9,718 nt of DNA from Fimbriimonadales bacterium (GCA_025060055.1 JANXCK010000116.1:1-9718); one strand, 5' to 3'. Counted from the first letter of the stretch, positions 1-6,436 are shown. Program-made: numbers and translations. Notes: generated by a model from the letters alone, not told the origin.

Positions 1-245
1 ACGAAGTGCGTGTAGTCGATATGCTGGCGTACAATCGCCTCTATGAGCTCGCGCACTCCCGCCTTCGCTTTTACAATCAGTACGGTTTCCGATTCCTGCT
101 GAATCTCGCCGTTCCACAAGTAAGCGCAGGTAATGGGGAACCAGTTCGTGCAGACGGCAACCTTTTGGCGCAGCAGGTCGTGGGCTACAGCCTGCGCCTG
201 CTCAGGCGTGCTGAAGGTGAGGTAATAAAGAGCAAGCTCGCTCAT
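1..245 (-). CDS. cutA: CutA family divalent-cation tolerance protein (3' part outside window)
   Basis: The first 81 codons of a CutA1-like protein are visible, starting MSELALYYLTFSTPEQAQAV and running off the window edge. The match rests on the family pattern: an early beta strand with TF(S/T)TP, then an AVCTNWFPIT segment (family: A-C-N-ii-p-itS), then a W-x-G-x-I-x-x-x-x-E block (here WNGEIQQESE), then the LIVKAK strand and a helix. CutA proteins are about 100-115 residues, so roughly three quarters is present. The family forms small trimeric proteins linked to copper and divalent metal tolerance, but the biochemical role is poorly settled. The ATG shares an ATGA with the stop of the upstream peptidase gene, so translation is probably coupled. 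No Shine-Dalgarno sequence is evident. The usual HPYEVP-like segment is replaced by a diverged HIDYTHFV. Confidence 0.82.
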   Translation of the reverse strand, partial: MSELALYYLTFSTPEQAQAVAHDLLRQKVAVCTNWFPITCAYLWNGEIQQESETVLIVKAKAGVRELIEAIVRQHIDYTHF

Positions 246-1549
246 CGCCGTCGCTTAGCGCGCACCATGCGTTCCACCGCCTCTGGCTCGCGGGGCAGGG
301 CACGGCTCAGGTTCTCAACTCCCGTCTCGGTCACTAAATAGTCATCCTCGATGCGGATGCCAATCCCTTCTGCAGGGATGTATAGCCCAGGCTCGATGGT
401 GAACACCATCCCAGGTCGCAAGGGCAGGTTCGGGTCTAAGTCGTGGACATCCATCCCCAGCATATGCGACAGCCCGTGTACAAAGAAGTGGTCTAAGGTT
501 CGTTCGTTGCCGTTTTCATCTTTGGCGCGGAGTTTATGATTGCGGAAGAACTCCACCACTTTCTGATGGAGCTGCCCTAAGGTGATGCCTGGCTTTGCCT
601 CTTTCTCAGCAAGCTTGAGGGCGTCCAGTACGGCGACATACAGGGCGCGTTGGCGCGGCGTGAACTTACCCGAGGCAGGATAGGTGCGTGTGATGTCCGC
701 CGTGTAATACGAATACTCTGCTCCGATGTCCACCAGCACGAGGTCACCTGCTCGAATCTGTCGCTTGTTCGCGTTGTAGTGCAGGATACAGGCGTTCGGA
801 CCTGAGCCGATAATCATCGGATAGCCCTCGCGTTCGGAGCCGTGTCGTCGGAACGCCTCTTGTGCTGCGCCTTCAAGTTCGTACTCGTACACGCCTGGGG
901 CGAGTCGCTGCGCCAGTGCGCGATGTCCCGCGATGCTCGCCTGAACGGCTTTGCGCATCAGTGCGATTTCGGCAGGCGACTTCACCACACGCAAGCGTGC
1001 CATTAACCGTTCTACGCCGCCGATCTGCACTTCAGGGTTCGCCTCGCGCAGAGTGTCTGTCAGCGTGGTGCGGGCGGGGCGGTTCAGCAGAACGCGCGGA
1101 TGCGCACGCAACGCCTCTATAAGGAACGCGCTTAGGGCACTACGCTCCTGAATTGCTTCAATCCCTGTGGTACGGCGCGTCTGCTCGTCAGGTTCGGGCT
1201 GTGGTCCTTCGAACAAGCGGGCAACGCGCGACTGGCGCGGCAAAAACAACACCGCGCTCTCGCCCAGCGGACTCTCAGGTGGCAAAATCACCAACACACT
1301 GTTCACAGTTTCCAGTCCTGTGAGGTACATGAAGTTGCTGTCCTGTCGGAACTTCATTCGAGTTGGGGGACTGCCCTCGCTGGCGAGAATAGCGATTCGA
1401 TCGTTCTCGAGCATTTGGCTCAACTGGGCGCGGCGTTGGGCATATTCGCTGATGGGAATGCCCCACAGCGTCGGTGTGTCCGCAACGGCAAAGACGCTGC
1501 TCCAAAGCAGCATCAGCCCTATCATCTTAGCGAACGAGGCGCATCGCAT
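242..1549 (-). CDS. pepP: Exported Xaa-Pro aminopeptidase (M24B, PepP-like)
   Basis: This 435-residue metallopeptidase should remove an N-terminal residue that precedes proline. Residues 1-23 look like a signal peptide: basic MRCASFAK, a hydrophobic core, then AVA before D24 as a likely cleavage site. This suggests action outside the cytoplasm, unlike E. coli PepP. An AMP_N-type domain covers about 28-170 (FRQDSNFMYLTGLE, 67-80). The pita-bread catalytic domain covers about 185-425. All five expected dinuclear metal ligands are visible: D274 and D285 (DIG...ADITR), H362 (HGLSHMLG), E386 (TIEPG) and E401 (RIEDD). Accessory His residues lie at 257, 358 and 369. The length is normal. An in-frame TAG just upstream fixes the ATG at 1549 as the first start. 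The gene lies 19 nt after yqgF and shares ATGA with cutA. The gap holds both an AGGAGG (13 nt from the ATG) and a promoter-like box. Its physiological substrate is unknown. Confidence 0.93.
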   Translation of the reverse strand: MRCASFAKMIGLMLLWSSVFAVADTPTLWGIPISEYAQRRAQLSQMLENDRIAILASEGSPPTRMKFRQDSNFMYLTGLETVNSVLVILPPESPLGESAVLFLPRQSRVARLFEGPQPEPDEQTRRTTGIEAIQERSALSAFLIEALRAHPRVLLNRPARTTLTDTLREANPEVQIGGVERLMARLRVVKSPAEIALMRKAVQASIAGHRALAQRLAPGVYEYELEGAAQEAFRRHGSEREGYPMIIGSGPNACILHYNANKRQIRAGDLVLVDIGAEYSYYTADITRTYPASGKFTPRQRALYVAVLDALKLAEKEAKPGITLGQLHQKVVEFFRNHKLRAKDENGNERTLDHFFVHGLSHMLGMDVHDLDPNLPLRPGMVFTIEPGLYIPAEGIGIRIEDDYLVTETGVENLSRALPREPEAVERMVRAKRRR

Positions 1550-1556
1550 AGCCTAC

Positions 1557-1564
1557 AGTGTACC
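1557..1564 (-). promoter_or_regulatory. Promoter-like box GGTACACT before pepP
   Basis: TACACT ends 7 nt before the pepP ATG, the distance expected for a -10 element giving a leaderless transcript. It overlaps AGGAGG (1563-1568), so the site could instead be only a long-spaced Shine-Dalgarno. Support comes from the same box upstream of the other transcription units here. Confidence 0.45.
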
Positions 1565-1568
1565 TCCT

Positions 1569-2012
1569 TCAGACCAAGTCGCTCTGTTGAGCGGTGTTCG
1601 CACGCATGATGAGTGCTAAGGCAGCGTAATCATCATAAGGTTCTGGTGGGATCCGCATGCCTTTGGGCAGCAGGCGTCGCCAGCCGCGTGGCGGATGATA
1701 ACGAAAGTACAGTTCACGCGCCTGAAGAGTGGTGTCGCGCTCTTCAATCAGCTCCCAGTTAATCTGAGGCAACCATTCGCGCAGCTGGGGCAGGAGCCGC
1801 TTGGCGCCCGTGCCTGCTCCTACAAGAAACCGCTGGGGCGCGTGCTGCACGATGCAGATCTGGAGCGTTTCGTGAAGTCGCTCCTGTGGAACGACGGCAC
1901 GGAACAGCACGCGCCACTCGTCTCCAACGCGCTCGGCGACGGCGACGCCTGCCTTGTGGCTGCCTGGGTCAATCGCTAAGTACCGGACAGTGTTGGCTCC
2001 TCCAGCAGACAT
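1569..2012 (-). CDS. YqgF/RuvX-like RNase H-fold protein (putative pre-16S rRNA nuclease family)
   Basis: A 147-residue protein with the compact RNase H-like fold of the YqgF/RuvX group, whose studied members mature the 5' end of 16S rRNA and were earlier called Holliday junction resolvases. Strand 1 carries the first acidic residue (YLAIDPGSHKAG, D15). A central strand and glycine turn read LVGAGTGAKRL (63-73). The second motif is EERDTT (90-95), matching DERxST of the family. The last acidic position is D127/D128 in PPEPYDDYAALALI. The PPRGWRRLLPKGMRIPPEP segment (107-125) resembles from memory the cyanobacterial YqgF-like branch rather than classical E. coli YqgF, so I leave the symbol blank. 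The ATG lies inside the end of the HD-GYP gene (37-nt overlap), which favours coupled translation. GGAG lies 14 nt upstream of the start. All three catalytic acidic positions are present, so the protein is probably active. Confidence 0.82.
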   Translation of the reverse strand: MSAGGANTVRYLAIDPGSHKAGVAVAERVGDEWRVLFRAVVPQERLHETLQICIVQHAPQRFLVGAGTGAKRLLPQLREWLPQINWELIEERDTTLQARELYFRYHPPRGWRRLLPKGMRIPPEPYDDYAALALIMRANTAQQSDLV

Positions 2013-2998
2013 GTGAAGGTTTTCGGCTCCAGAAAGGCGTCCACGACGGCAGGGTCGAACTGACGCTCGCGCTCTGCTCGGATAATCTCAATCGCTTGGT
2101 CGGGATGGAGCGCGGGTCGGTATGGGCGATCGTTGGTCATCGCGTCGTAGGCGTCGGCAACGGCGACGATGCGTCCCCACAGCGGGATTTGCTCACGCTG
2201 CAGTCCTCGCGGGTAGCCGCGTCCGTCCCAGCGCTCGTGATGAGTCAAGGCAATCTGACGCGCCATCTCAACAACGGGGTTCGAGCAACCCTCCAGAATG
2301 CGTGCGCCTATCTCCGCATGCTGACGCATCAACTGCCACTCTTCGCGATTTAGGGCGCCTGGCTTGCGCAGAATGGCATCGGGTATGCCAATCTTACCCA
2401 CATCGTGAAGTGGCGCGGCATGGCGCAGCTGAAACAGCCGCTCCTCGTCCAACCCCAACACGCGTCCAATCTGCTCGCTGAGACGCCCGACGCGGATGAT
2501 GTGTTGCCCTGTTGCATCGTCACGGTACTCCGCCGCACGAGCCAAACGCTCTAAGGTCTCCAGACGCGCCAACTCCAGCTCGCGGGCACGCGTTTGATGA
2601 AGACGCCGTATCTCCAGATGGTTCTGCAAACGCAGCAACACCTCGGTAATGTCAAACGGTTTGTTCAAAAAATCCGATGCACCCGCTAACAACGCTTGAT
2701 GCTTCACGCTGGGCGATGGATCAGCGGTCAGCACAATCACAGGGATAATCTCGTCGGGATAGTTTCTTCGAACCTGACGGATGACCTCCGCACTACTTGC
2801 GTCGCTTAAGTGCCAATCCAACAGCACAAGGTCTGGGCAAACCACTTGTAGCTGGTGAAGGGCGTGTTGTACTGTGGTTGCCGTTATGACTCGTCGAAAC
2901 CCCGCCTCAGACAGAAGTACACGCAGAAACTCCAGTGTACTCGGATCATCATCCACCACACAAATCAAGGCATGAGTATGTTGAGCATGCTTGAGCAT
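1976..2998 (-). CDS. Response regulator with HD-GYP output domain (probable c-di-GMP phosphodiesterase)
   Basis: Start chosen at the ATG at 2998 (340 residues): the receiver domain begins within ten residues, whereas the longer frame to 3211 would run into the divergent aminotransferase gene and adds no recognisable domain. The receiver domain is about residues 9-125, with acidic pocket DDD 16-18, phospho-acceptor D61 (LVLLDWHLS), T91 (VLTAD) and K113 (NKPFD). A charged linker helix follows at about 125-155. The HD-GYP domain is about 150-325, with H166 (GQHIIRVG), HDVGKIG (198-204, metal-binding H198-D199), HHERWDGRGYP (253-263) and ADAYDAMTNDRPYR (281-294). All signature residues are intact, so phosphorylation-controlled hydrolysis of c-di-GMP in the cytoplasm is likely; this is family inference. 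No histidine kinase lies nearby. The gene heads the minus-strand run yqgF-pepP-cutA and overlaps yqgF by 37 nt. Confidence 0.95.
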   Translation of the reverse strand: MLKHAQHTHALICVVDDDPSTLEFLRVLLSEAGFRRVITATTVQHALHQLQVVCPDLVLLDWHLSDASSAEVIRQVRRNYPDEIIPVIVLTADPSPSVKHQALLAGASDFLNKPFDITEVLLRLQNHLEIRRLHQTRARELELARLETLERLARAAEYRDDATGQHIIRVGRLSEQIGRVLGLDEERLFQLRHAAPLHDVGKIGIPDAILRKPGALNREEWQLMRQHAEIGARILEGCSNPVVEMARQIALTHHERWDGRGYPRGLQREQIPLWGRIVAVADAYDAMTNDRPYRPALHPDQAIEIIRAERERQFDPAVVDAFLEPKTFTCLLEEPTLSGT

Positions 2999-3067
2999 CC
3001 GCTCACCACCATCATCCTGAGCCTGAAGAGCCTCCTGCCCTGAACTGCTCCTGCGCTCAGGTATGCA

Positions 3068-3075
3068 ATTGTACC
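3068..3075 (-). promoter_or_regulatory. Promoter-like box GGTACAAT for the HD-GYP gene
   Basis: TACAAT is a good -10 hexamer, 69 nt upstream of the HD-GYP start, giving a leader of about 60 nt. A weak purine-rich GGTGGTGAG lies just before the ATG. No convincing -35 is visible at 16-18 nt. It is divergent from the aspartate aminotransferase box 53 nt away. Confidence 0.5.
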
Positions 3076-3128
3076 ATACATCAGAGTCATTTTCCTGCCT
3101 GTTGCGGGGCGATTTCGGCAAGTTAGTA

Positions 3129-3136
3129 GGTATCCT
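3129..3136 (+). promoter_or_regulatory. Promoter-like box GGTATCCT before aspartate aminotransferase
   Basis: TATCCT ends 8 nt before the ATG at 3145, consistent with transcription starting at or beside the start codon. CTATACC follows at once, so the exact hexamer is uncertain. No Shine-Dalgarno is present, which fits a leaderless reading. Confidence 0.42.
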
Positions 3137-3144
3137 ATACCCTG

Positions 3145-4356
3145 ATGCAGAACGCGCTTTCGGAACGGGCACGGCAAGCACAACCCTCGCCCACTTTGGC
3201 GCTGACAGCACGAGCGCAGGAGCTGCGTCAGCGAGGTATCGATGTGTTGAGCTTCACGGCAGGCGAACCCGACTTCGACACTCCCGACTTCGCCAAGGCA
3301 GGCGCGCTGGAAGCCATTCACGCGGGCTACACCAAATACACGCCGACACCGGGCATCCTACCCCTGCGCGAGGCGATTAGCGAAAAACTTGAACGCGAAA
3401 ACAAGCTTCGGTATGCTCCTGATCAGATTGTTGTCTCATGCGGTGCAAAACACGCACTGTTTGGAGTGTTCATGGCGATTTTGGATCCTGGCGACGAGGT
3501 GGTTATTCCAACGCCGTGCTGGGTATCCTACCCTGAACAGGCGCGGCTGATGGGAGCAATCCCCATCTTCGTGCCCGCCGACGAGACAACCGACTTCCTG
3601 CCCGACTACGATGCCCTCCGCCGCGCGATTAGCCCCCGCACGAAAGCGATTGTGCTGAACACGCCGTGCAACCCGACAGGCGCGGTGTTCGGCAGAAAAC
3701 AACTCAAAGAGATTGCCTCGCTCGCGCTCACGCACAACTTATGGATTGTCGCCGACGAAATTTACGAGCATTTAGTGTATGACGGTTACAATCACGAAAG
3801 TATCGGTGCGCTTGGCAAAGAGGTGCTTAATCGCACGATTACCGTAAATGGCGTGTCCAAGAGCTTTGCAATGACGGGTTGGCGCATCGGCTACTTGGGC
3901 GCGCCCTTAGAAATTGCCCGCGCCGTGAGTCGCCTGCAAGACCAGATGACCTCTAACGCTTGCACGATTGCCCAGTACGCCGCGCTGGCTGCGCTGCAGA
4001 ACGCCAACGGTGAGTGGTACGCGACGATGCGGGCGACCTACGACCAGCGTCGTCGCCTGATGGTAAGCGGACTCAACAGCGTAGACGGCATAGAATGCTG
4101 GACGCCCCGTGGTGCGTTCTACGCCTTCGCGAATGTGAGGCAGCTGTTGGGACGGTGCTACAACGGGCGCACGCTGGAGTCATCAGCCGATGTGGCAGAG
4201 TTTTTGCTCAGCGAGGCGCGGGTAGCAACCGTTCCTGGCGAGGGGTTCTGCGCCCCTGGCTACATCCGGCTCTCGTATGCGACTTCAGAGGCGGTGATCG
4301 AGGCGGGCATTCAGCGAATCGCTGAGGCGGTTGGTAAACTCATGCAGGCGTCGTGA
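3145..4356 (+). CDS. Aspartate aminotransferase, class I (Thermus-type, subgroup I-beta)
   Basis: A 403-residue PLP enzyme that should interconvert aspartate/2-oxoglutarate and oxaloacetate/glutamate. Seen: substrate-loop TAGEPDFDTP (38-47), the YTPTPG cofactor-loop region (65-70), N176 (NTPCNPTGA), D204 and Y207 (ADEIYEHL), Schiff-base K239 (VNGVSKSFAMTGWRIGY), R247 for cofactor phosphate and R375 (IRLSYATSE) for the substrate alpha-carboxylate. The layout follows Thermus thermophilus AspAT closely. T17 and K102 (CGAKHALF) align with Thermus T16 and K101, which recognise the acidic side chain, so aspartate/glutamate specificity is likely; related enzymes may also accept prephenate or aromatic substrates. 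The ATG at 3145 leaves the normal N-terminus. The gene is divergent from the HD-GYP gene and ends 181 nt before trpA. Length and motifs are complete. Confidence 0.93.
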   Translation: MQNALSERARQAQPSPTLALTARAQELRQRGIDVLSFTAGEPDFDTPDFAKAGALEAIHAGYTKYTPTPGILPLREAISEKLERENKLRYAPDQIVVSCGAKHALFGVFMAILDPGDEVVIPTPCWVSYPEQARLMGAIPIFVPADETTDFLPDYDALRRAISPRTKAIVLNTPCNPTGAVFGRKQLKEIASLALTHNLWIVADEIYEHLVYDGYNHESIGALGKEVLNRTITVNGVSKSFAMTGWRIGYLGAPLEIARAVSRLQDQMTSNACTIAQYAALAALQNANGEWYATMRATYDQRRRLMVSGLNSVDGIECWTPRGAFYAFANVRQLLGRCYNGRTLESSADVAEFLLSEARVATVPGEGFCAPGYIRLSYATSEAVIEAGIQRIAEAVGKLMQAS

Positions 4357-4483
4357 GGGAGTGGTCAGGCTGTTGTGAGCGTTGCCTGAGGCAGGTGGAG
4401 GCGAGGAAGTTCAGCCAAGAGCGCAACACGAACCAACTTCTAACAAACATTACCACATCCGCCAACTTGTTCTGAACTCAGCC

Positions 4484-4528
4484 AGTGTACCCCTATCAGA
4501 GAGGGACTTTCCCCCTTTGAGGTACACT
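4484..4528. repeat. Inverted AGTGTACC / GGTACACT pair upstream of trpA
   Basis: AGTGTACC (4484-4491) and GGTACACT (4521-4528) are perfect 8-nt inverted repeats 29 nt apart. Each arm reads as the promoter-like box of this window, on opposite strands, so they may be back-to-back promoters or a bound operator. The right arm is the likely trpA promoter. The rest of the 4357-4537 gap shows only a short TGCC-TGA-GGCA hairpin and no gene. Confidence 0.5.
4521..4528 (+). promoter_or_regulatory. Promoter-like box GGTACACT before trpA
   Basis: TACACT ends 9 nt before the ATG at 4538 and no Shine-Dalgarno is placed between them. This suggests a leaderless or nearly leaderless trpA message and leaves no room for a transcribed leader attenuator downstream of this site. 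Confidence 0.5.
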
Positions 4529-4537
4529 CTCCTTCGC

Positions 4538-5341
4538 ATGCGCACAGCACGCCTCGAACCCGTTTTCGAGCAGCTCAAGGCGCGGGGCGAAATCGCGCTC
4601 ATCGCCTACATCACGGCGGGCGACCCGTCGCTAAAGCGGCTGCCCGACATCCTACGCCTGCTGCACGAATCGGGTGTGGACATGGTGGAGGTGGGCTTTC
4701 CCTTCAGCGACCCGCTCGCCGATGGACCCGTGATTCAGGCAGCGATGCATCGCGCCCTACAAAACGGCACTACCCTGCCGCGCGTGCTGGAGACCGTTGC
4801 GCAGCTCAGCCCATCGCTCCCCATCCCGCTGATCGCCTTCACTTACTACAACCCCGTGCAGCGCTATGGCTTGGAGCGGTTCGCTCGCGATGCAGTGCAG
4901 GCGGGCTTCACAGCGTGCCTGATGACCGACCTGCCCCCTGACGAAGCAGACGAATGGCTTCACCACGCCTGGCAGCACGCCCTGCAACCAATCTTTCTGC
5001 TCACGCCCACCAGCACGACCGCGCGCATCCGCTTGGTGGCAGAGCGCGGACAGGGGTTCATTTACTGCGTGTCGCGCACGGGCGTTACGGGCGCACGCGA
5101 CCAGCTACCGCCTGACTTGCCGAACCTCGTGGCGCGTATCCGCGAACACTCGAACCTGCCGATTGCCGTCGGCTTCGGCGTCTCCAAGCCCGAACATGTT
5201 CAACAAATCGCCCAGTTTGCTGATGGTGCTGTGGTGGGCAGCCAGCTCGTGCATTATCTCCACGAATGTGTCGACTCGCCCCACTGGCAAACTGCCATCG
5301 GCGAGTACCTGCGCGGGCTGAAAGCAGCGACAAGGCGGTGA
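4538..5341 (+). CDS. trpA: Tryptophan synthase alpha subunit
   Basis: A 267-residue TIM-barrel enzyme that cleaves indole-3-glycerol phosphate to indole and glyceraldehyde 3-phosphate, with TrpB as its normal partner. Catalytic E51 (VEVGFPFSDP) and D62 (LADGPVIQAA) are present. So are FTYYNP (101-106), DLPPDEA (131-137), the flexible loop around YCVSRTGVTG (176-185) and the phosphate-binding VGFGVSKPEH and VVGSQLV (G234, S235). The start at 4538 gives the standard length and N-terminus (RLEPVFEQLK...IAYITAGDP). A longer frame opens with TTG at 4382 but its extra 52 residues match nothing. No trpB, trpF or trpC is visible, so this trpA is detached from the usual trpBA pair. Its TGA is one base from the stop of the convergent permease gene, leaving no terminator between them. 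Confidence 0.96.
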   Translation: MRTARLEPVFEQLKARGEIALIAYITAGDPSLKRLPDILRLLHESGVDMVEVGFPFSDPLADGPVIQAAMHRALQNGTTLPRVLETVAQLSPSLPIPLIAFTYYNPVQRYGLERFARDAVQAGFTACLMTDLPPDEADEWLHHAWQHALQPIFLLTPTSTTARIRLVAERGQGFIYCVSRTGVTGARDQLPPDLPNLVARIREHSNLPIAVGFGVSKPEHVQQIAQFADGAVVGSQLVHYLHECVDSPHWQTAIGEYLRGLKAATRR

Positions 5342-5342
5342 G

Positions 5343-6140
5343 TTATGAACTTGCACTTGTGTAGCTTCGCAGCGCGAACTTCCAAAACGCCCGACTCGCC
5401 GCAAAGAACACTAATGCCCACGCCACAGCGAACCACAAGAACCCCGCCGACGCCTTGCCCAAAAGCGCCTTAGCGGGAATTGTCGCCAGAAACGCAATCG
5501 GAAGCACGTAGGTAAATAGTCGGCGCAGCGCGGTCTCGAACACATCCGTCGGAAACCGCCCAATCTGCGCAAACACATCCGACAGCACCCACAAATTCTC
5601 CACACGCACCAGCCAGATGCTCAGCGTCATCATCATAAAGTGAAATGAGTAGAAAATCAGCACACCTGTCAGCACCATCCCGACATAAAGCGTAAGGTTC
5701 AACAGCGAAGGCAAATAGTCCAGCTGCAGCAACGCATACGCGCCCAGCAGGAGCGCTACCACCAGCGAGCCAAGCTGATCGAGATTGATTCGGCGCAGCG
5801 AAAGCCAGAACTGCGAGTCCACTGGCTTGAACAGCACGAAGTCCAGCGTGCCTTGACGCACCATCGTGGGCAGCTCCGATAGCCCGAAGTAGAACAGCGT
5901 GCTAATCAGCGCATCAATAAAATAAAGCGTCGCTGCCAGAATGAGCGCCTCCGACTCACTCCAGCCCGCAATCGCGTCGGTATGGCGGTAGATAATTTTC
6001 AGCGTGGCGAGGAAGAAGCCCAGCCACAGCAGGTTATACAATACCTTCGCCCAGAAATTGGCGCGGAACTCCATCTCGCGCACGAGACTGGTGCGCAGAA
6101 AAGCCTTGTAAAGGTTCCAATAGAAGCGCATGCGGTTCAT
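5343..6140 (-). CDS. ABC-2 type permease, DUF990 family (permease B)
   Basis: A 265-residue integral membrane protein with about six transmembrane segments (near 32-51, 63-86, 122-140, 147-178, 208-228 and 232-252). After the second segment a cytosolic stretch reads VRQGTLDFVLFKPVDSQF (94-111), the (R/E)-G-x-L-D-x-x-L-x-K-P-V signature I associate with the DUF990/ABC2_membrane_6 exporters. The basic, aromatic-rich N-terminus is cytosolic, and the C-terminus ends shortly after the last segment. These permeases normally act as a pair with a separate ATPase; the substrate cannot be told. The ATG at 6140 is followed by a second ATG three codons later (MNRM). A GGTATAAG box lies 13 nt upstream. 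The partner permease A lies 404 nt upstream on the same strand, and no ATPase gene is in the window. Confidence 0.85.
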   Translation of the reverse strand: MNRMRFYWNLYKAFLRTSLVREMEFRANFWAKVLYNLLWLGFFLATLKIIYRHTDAIAGWSESEALILAATLYFIDALISTLFYFGLSELPTMVRQGTLDFVLFKPVDSQFWLSLRRINLDQLGSLVVALLLGAYALLQLDYLPSLLNLTLYVGMVLTGVLIFYSFHFMMMTLSIWLVRVENLWVLSDVFAQIGRFPTDVFETALRRLFTYVLPIAFLATIPAKALLGKASAGFLWFAVAWALVFFAASRAFWKFALRSYTSASS

Positions 6141-6150
6141 GGAGTGTGTG

Positions 6151-6178
6151 AATCTTATACCCGTCGTGGATTCAAGCG
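6151..6178 (-). repeat. 28-nt intergenic repeat, copy 1
   Basis: Most diverged of four copies of a family with core TTGAAACCNCNATNGGTA. Here, on the minus strand, it reads TTGAATCCACGACGGGTA. Its end forms the candidate -10 box of permease B. Confidence 0.5.
6154..6161 (-). promoter_or_regulatory. Promoter-like box GGTATAAG before permease B
   Basis: TATAAG ends 13 nt before the ATG at 6140, which would give a leader of only about six bases. The box sits inside repeat copy 1, so it may be repeat sequence used as a promoter or chance similarity. Confidence 0.4.
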
Positions 6179-6186
6179 ACCCAGCT

Positions 6187-6205
6187 CGTCAGCGAGACGC
6201 TGACG
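6187..6205. repeat. Palindrome CGTCAGCG-AGA-CGCTGACG
   Basis: A perfect 8-bp stem with a 3-nt loop in non-coding DNA. It has no T-run on either side, so a simple intrinsic terminator is unlikely. Confidence 0.6.
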
Positions 6206-6222
6206 CGACGCACGCGCTCCCC

Positions 6223-6256
6223 GTAGCGTCGGCGTCCGCGCCGACGACTGCGCTAC
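6223..6256. repeat. Palindrome with core CGTCGGCG-tccg-CGCCGACG
   Basis: The core is a perfect 8-bp stem (6227-6234 with 6239-6246). GTAGCG at 6223 and CGCTAC at 6251-6256 can extend it across a small bulge. It resembles the GC-rich dispersed palindromes of many bacterial intergenic regions. Confidence 0.6.
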
Positions 6257-6298
6257 TTGAAACCTCAATCGGTACTATACCCATCGGGGTTTCAATCG
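6254..6298. repeat. 28-nt repeat copies 2 and 3, fused head to head
   Basis: Copy 3 (plus, 6254-6281) and copy 2 (minus, 6298-6271) overlap through GGTACTATACC. Together they form an imperfect palindrome: arms of 18 nt (6257-6274 and 6278-6295) match at 15 positions around a 3-nt centre. The arms begin TTGAAACC. On the minus strand the centre contains GGTATAGT, close to the promoter-like box. Confidence 0.6.
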
Positions 6299-6306
6299 TC
6301 GTTATG

Positions 6307-6399
6307 CCCTCACCCCCAGCCCCTCTCCCGCGACGCGGGAGAGGGGAGCCGAGTTCCCCCTCTCCCACCGCGTGGGAGAGGGGGCAAAGGGGGTGAGGG
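6307..6399. repeat. Composite palindromic element: outer stem enclosing two perfect hairpins
   Basis: The outer 11-bp arms CCCTCACCCCC (6307-6317) and GGGGGTGAGGG (6389-6399) are perfectly complementary. Inside lie CCCCTCTCCCGCG/CGCGGGAGAGGGG (6320-6332 with 6334-6346) and CCCCCTCTCCCAC/GTGGGAGAGGGGG (6356-6368 with 6372-6384), both perfect. The compensating differences between the two hairpins show each stem is kept paired. CCCTCACCC...CCCTCTCCC elements of this kind are scattered in intergenic DNA of many bacteria (REP or MITE-like). A decayed relative lies at 8922-8960. Confidence 0.8.
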
Positions 6400-6408
6400 T
6401 TAATGTAG

Positions 6409-6436
6409 CGCTTGAAACCCCAATCGGCATTACAAG
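6409..6436 (+). repeat. 28-nt intergenic repeat, copy 4
   Basis: Reads CTTGAAACCCCAATCGG then CATTACAAG. It shares the 17-nt CTTGAAACCyCAATCGG with copy 3 at one variable base. Its ends, CTTGAAA and TTACAAG, form an imperfect terminal inverted repeat. The remaining 6437-6544 up to the permease A stop shows only short palindromes (6467-6479, 6533-6545) and no gene. Confidence 0.55.

Noticed and set aside
2965..3018. Short leader-peptide frame (MMVVSGCSS...) overlapping the HD-GYP start
   Set aside because: The AGGAGG is about 15 nt from its ATG and the frame simply overlaps the regulator's first codons; nothing supports translation.
2999..3211. Longer HD-GYP protein starting at 3211
   Set aside because: The extra 71 residues have no domain, would overlap the start of the divergent aminotransferase, and lie upstream of the receiver domain, which begins properly at 2998.
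4382..4537. N-terminal extension of TrpA from a TTG at 4382
   Set aside because: It would add 52 residues unknown in the family and run through the promoter-like box and inverted repeat; the ATG at 4538 gives a standard TrpA.
6254..6436. Possible CRISPR array, since GAAACC/GGTTTC and CAATC pieces recall CRISPR repeats
   Set aside because: Only four diverged copies, on both strands, overlapping or separated by very unequal distances, with no repeat-spacer periodicity and no cas genes.
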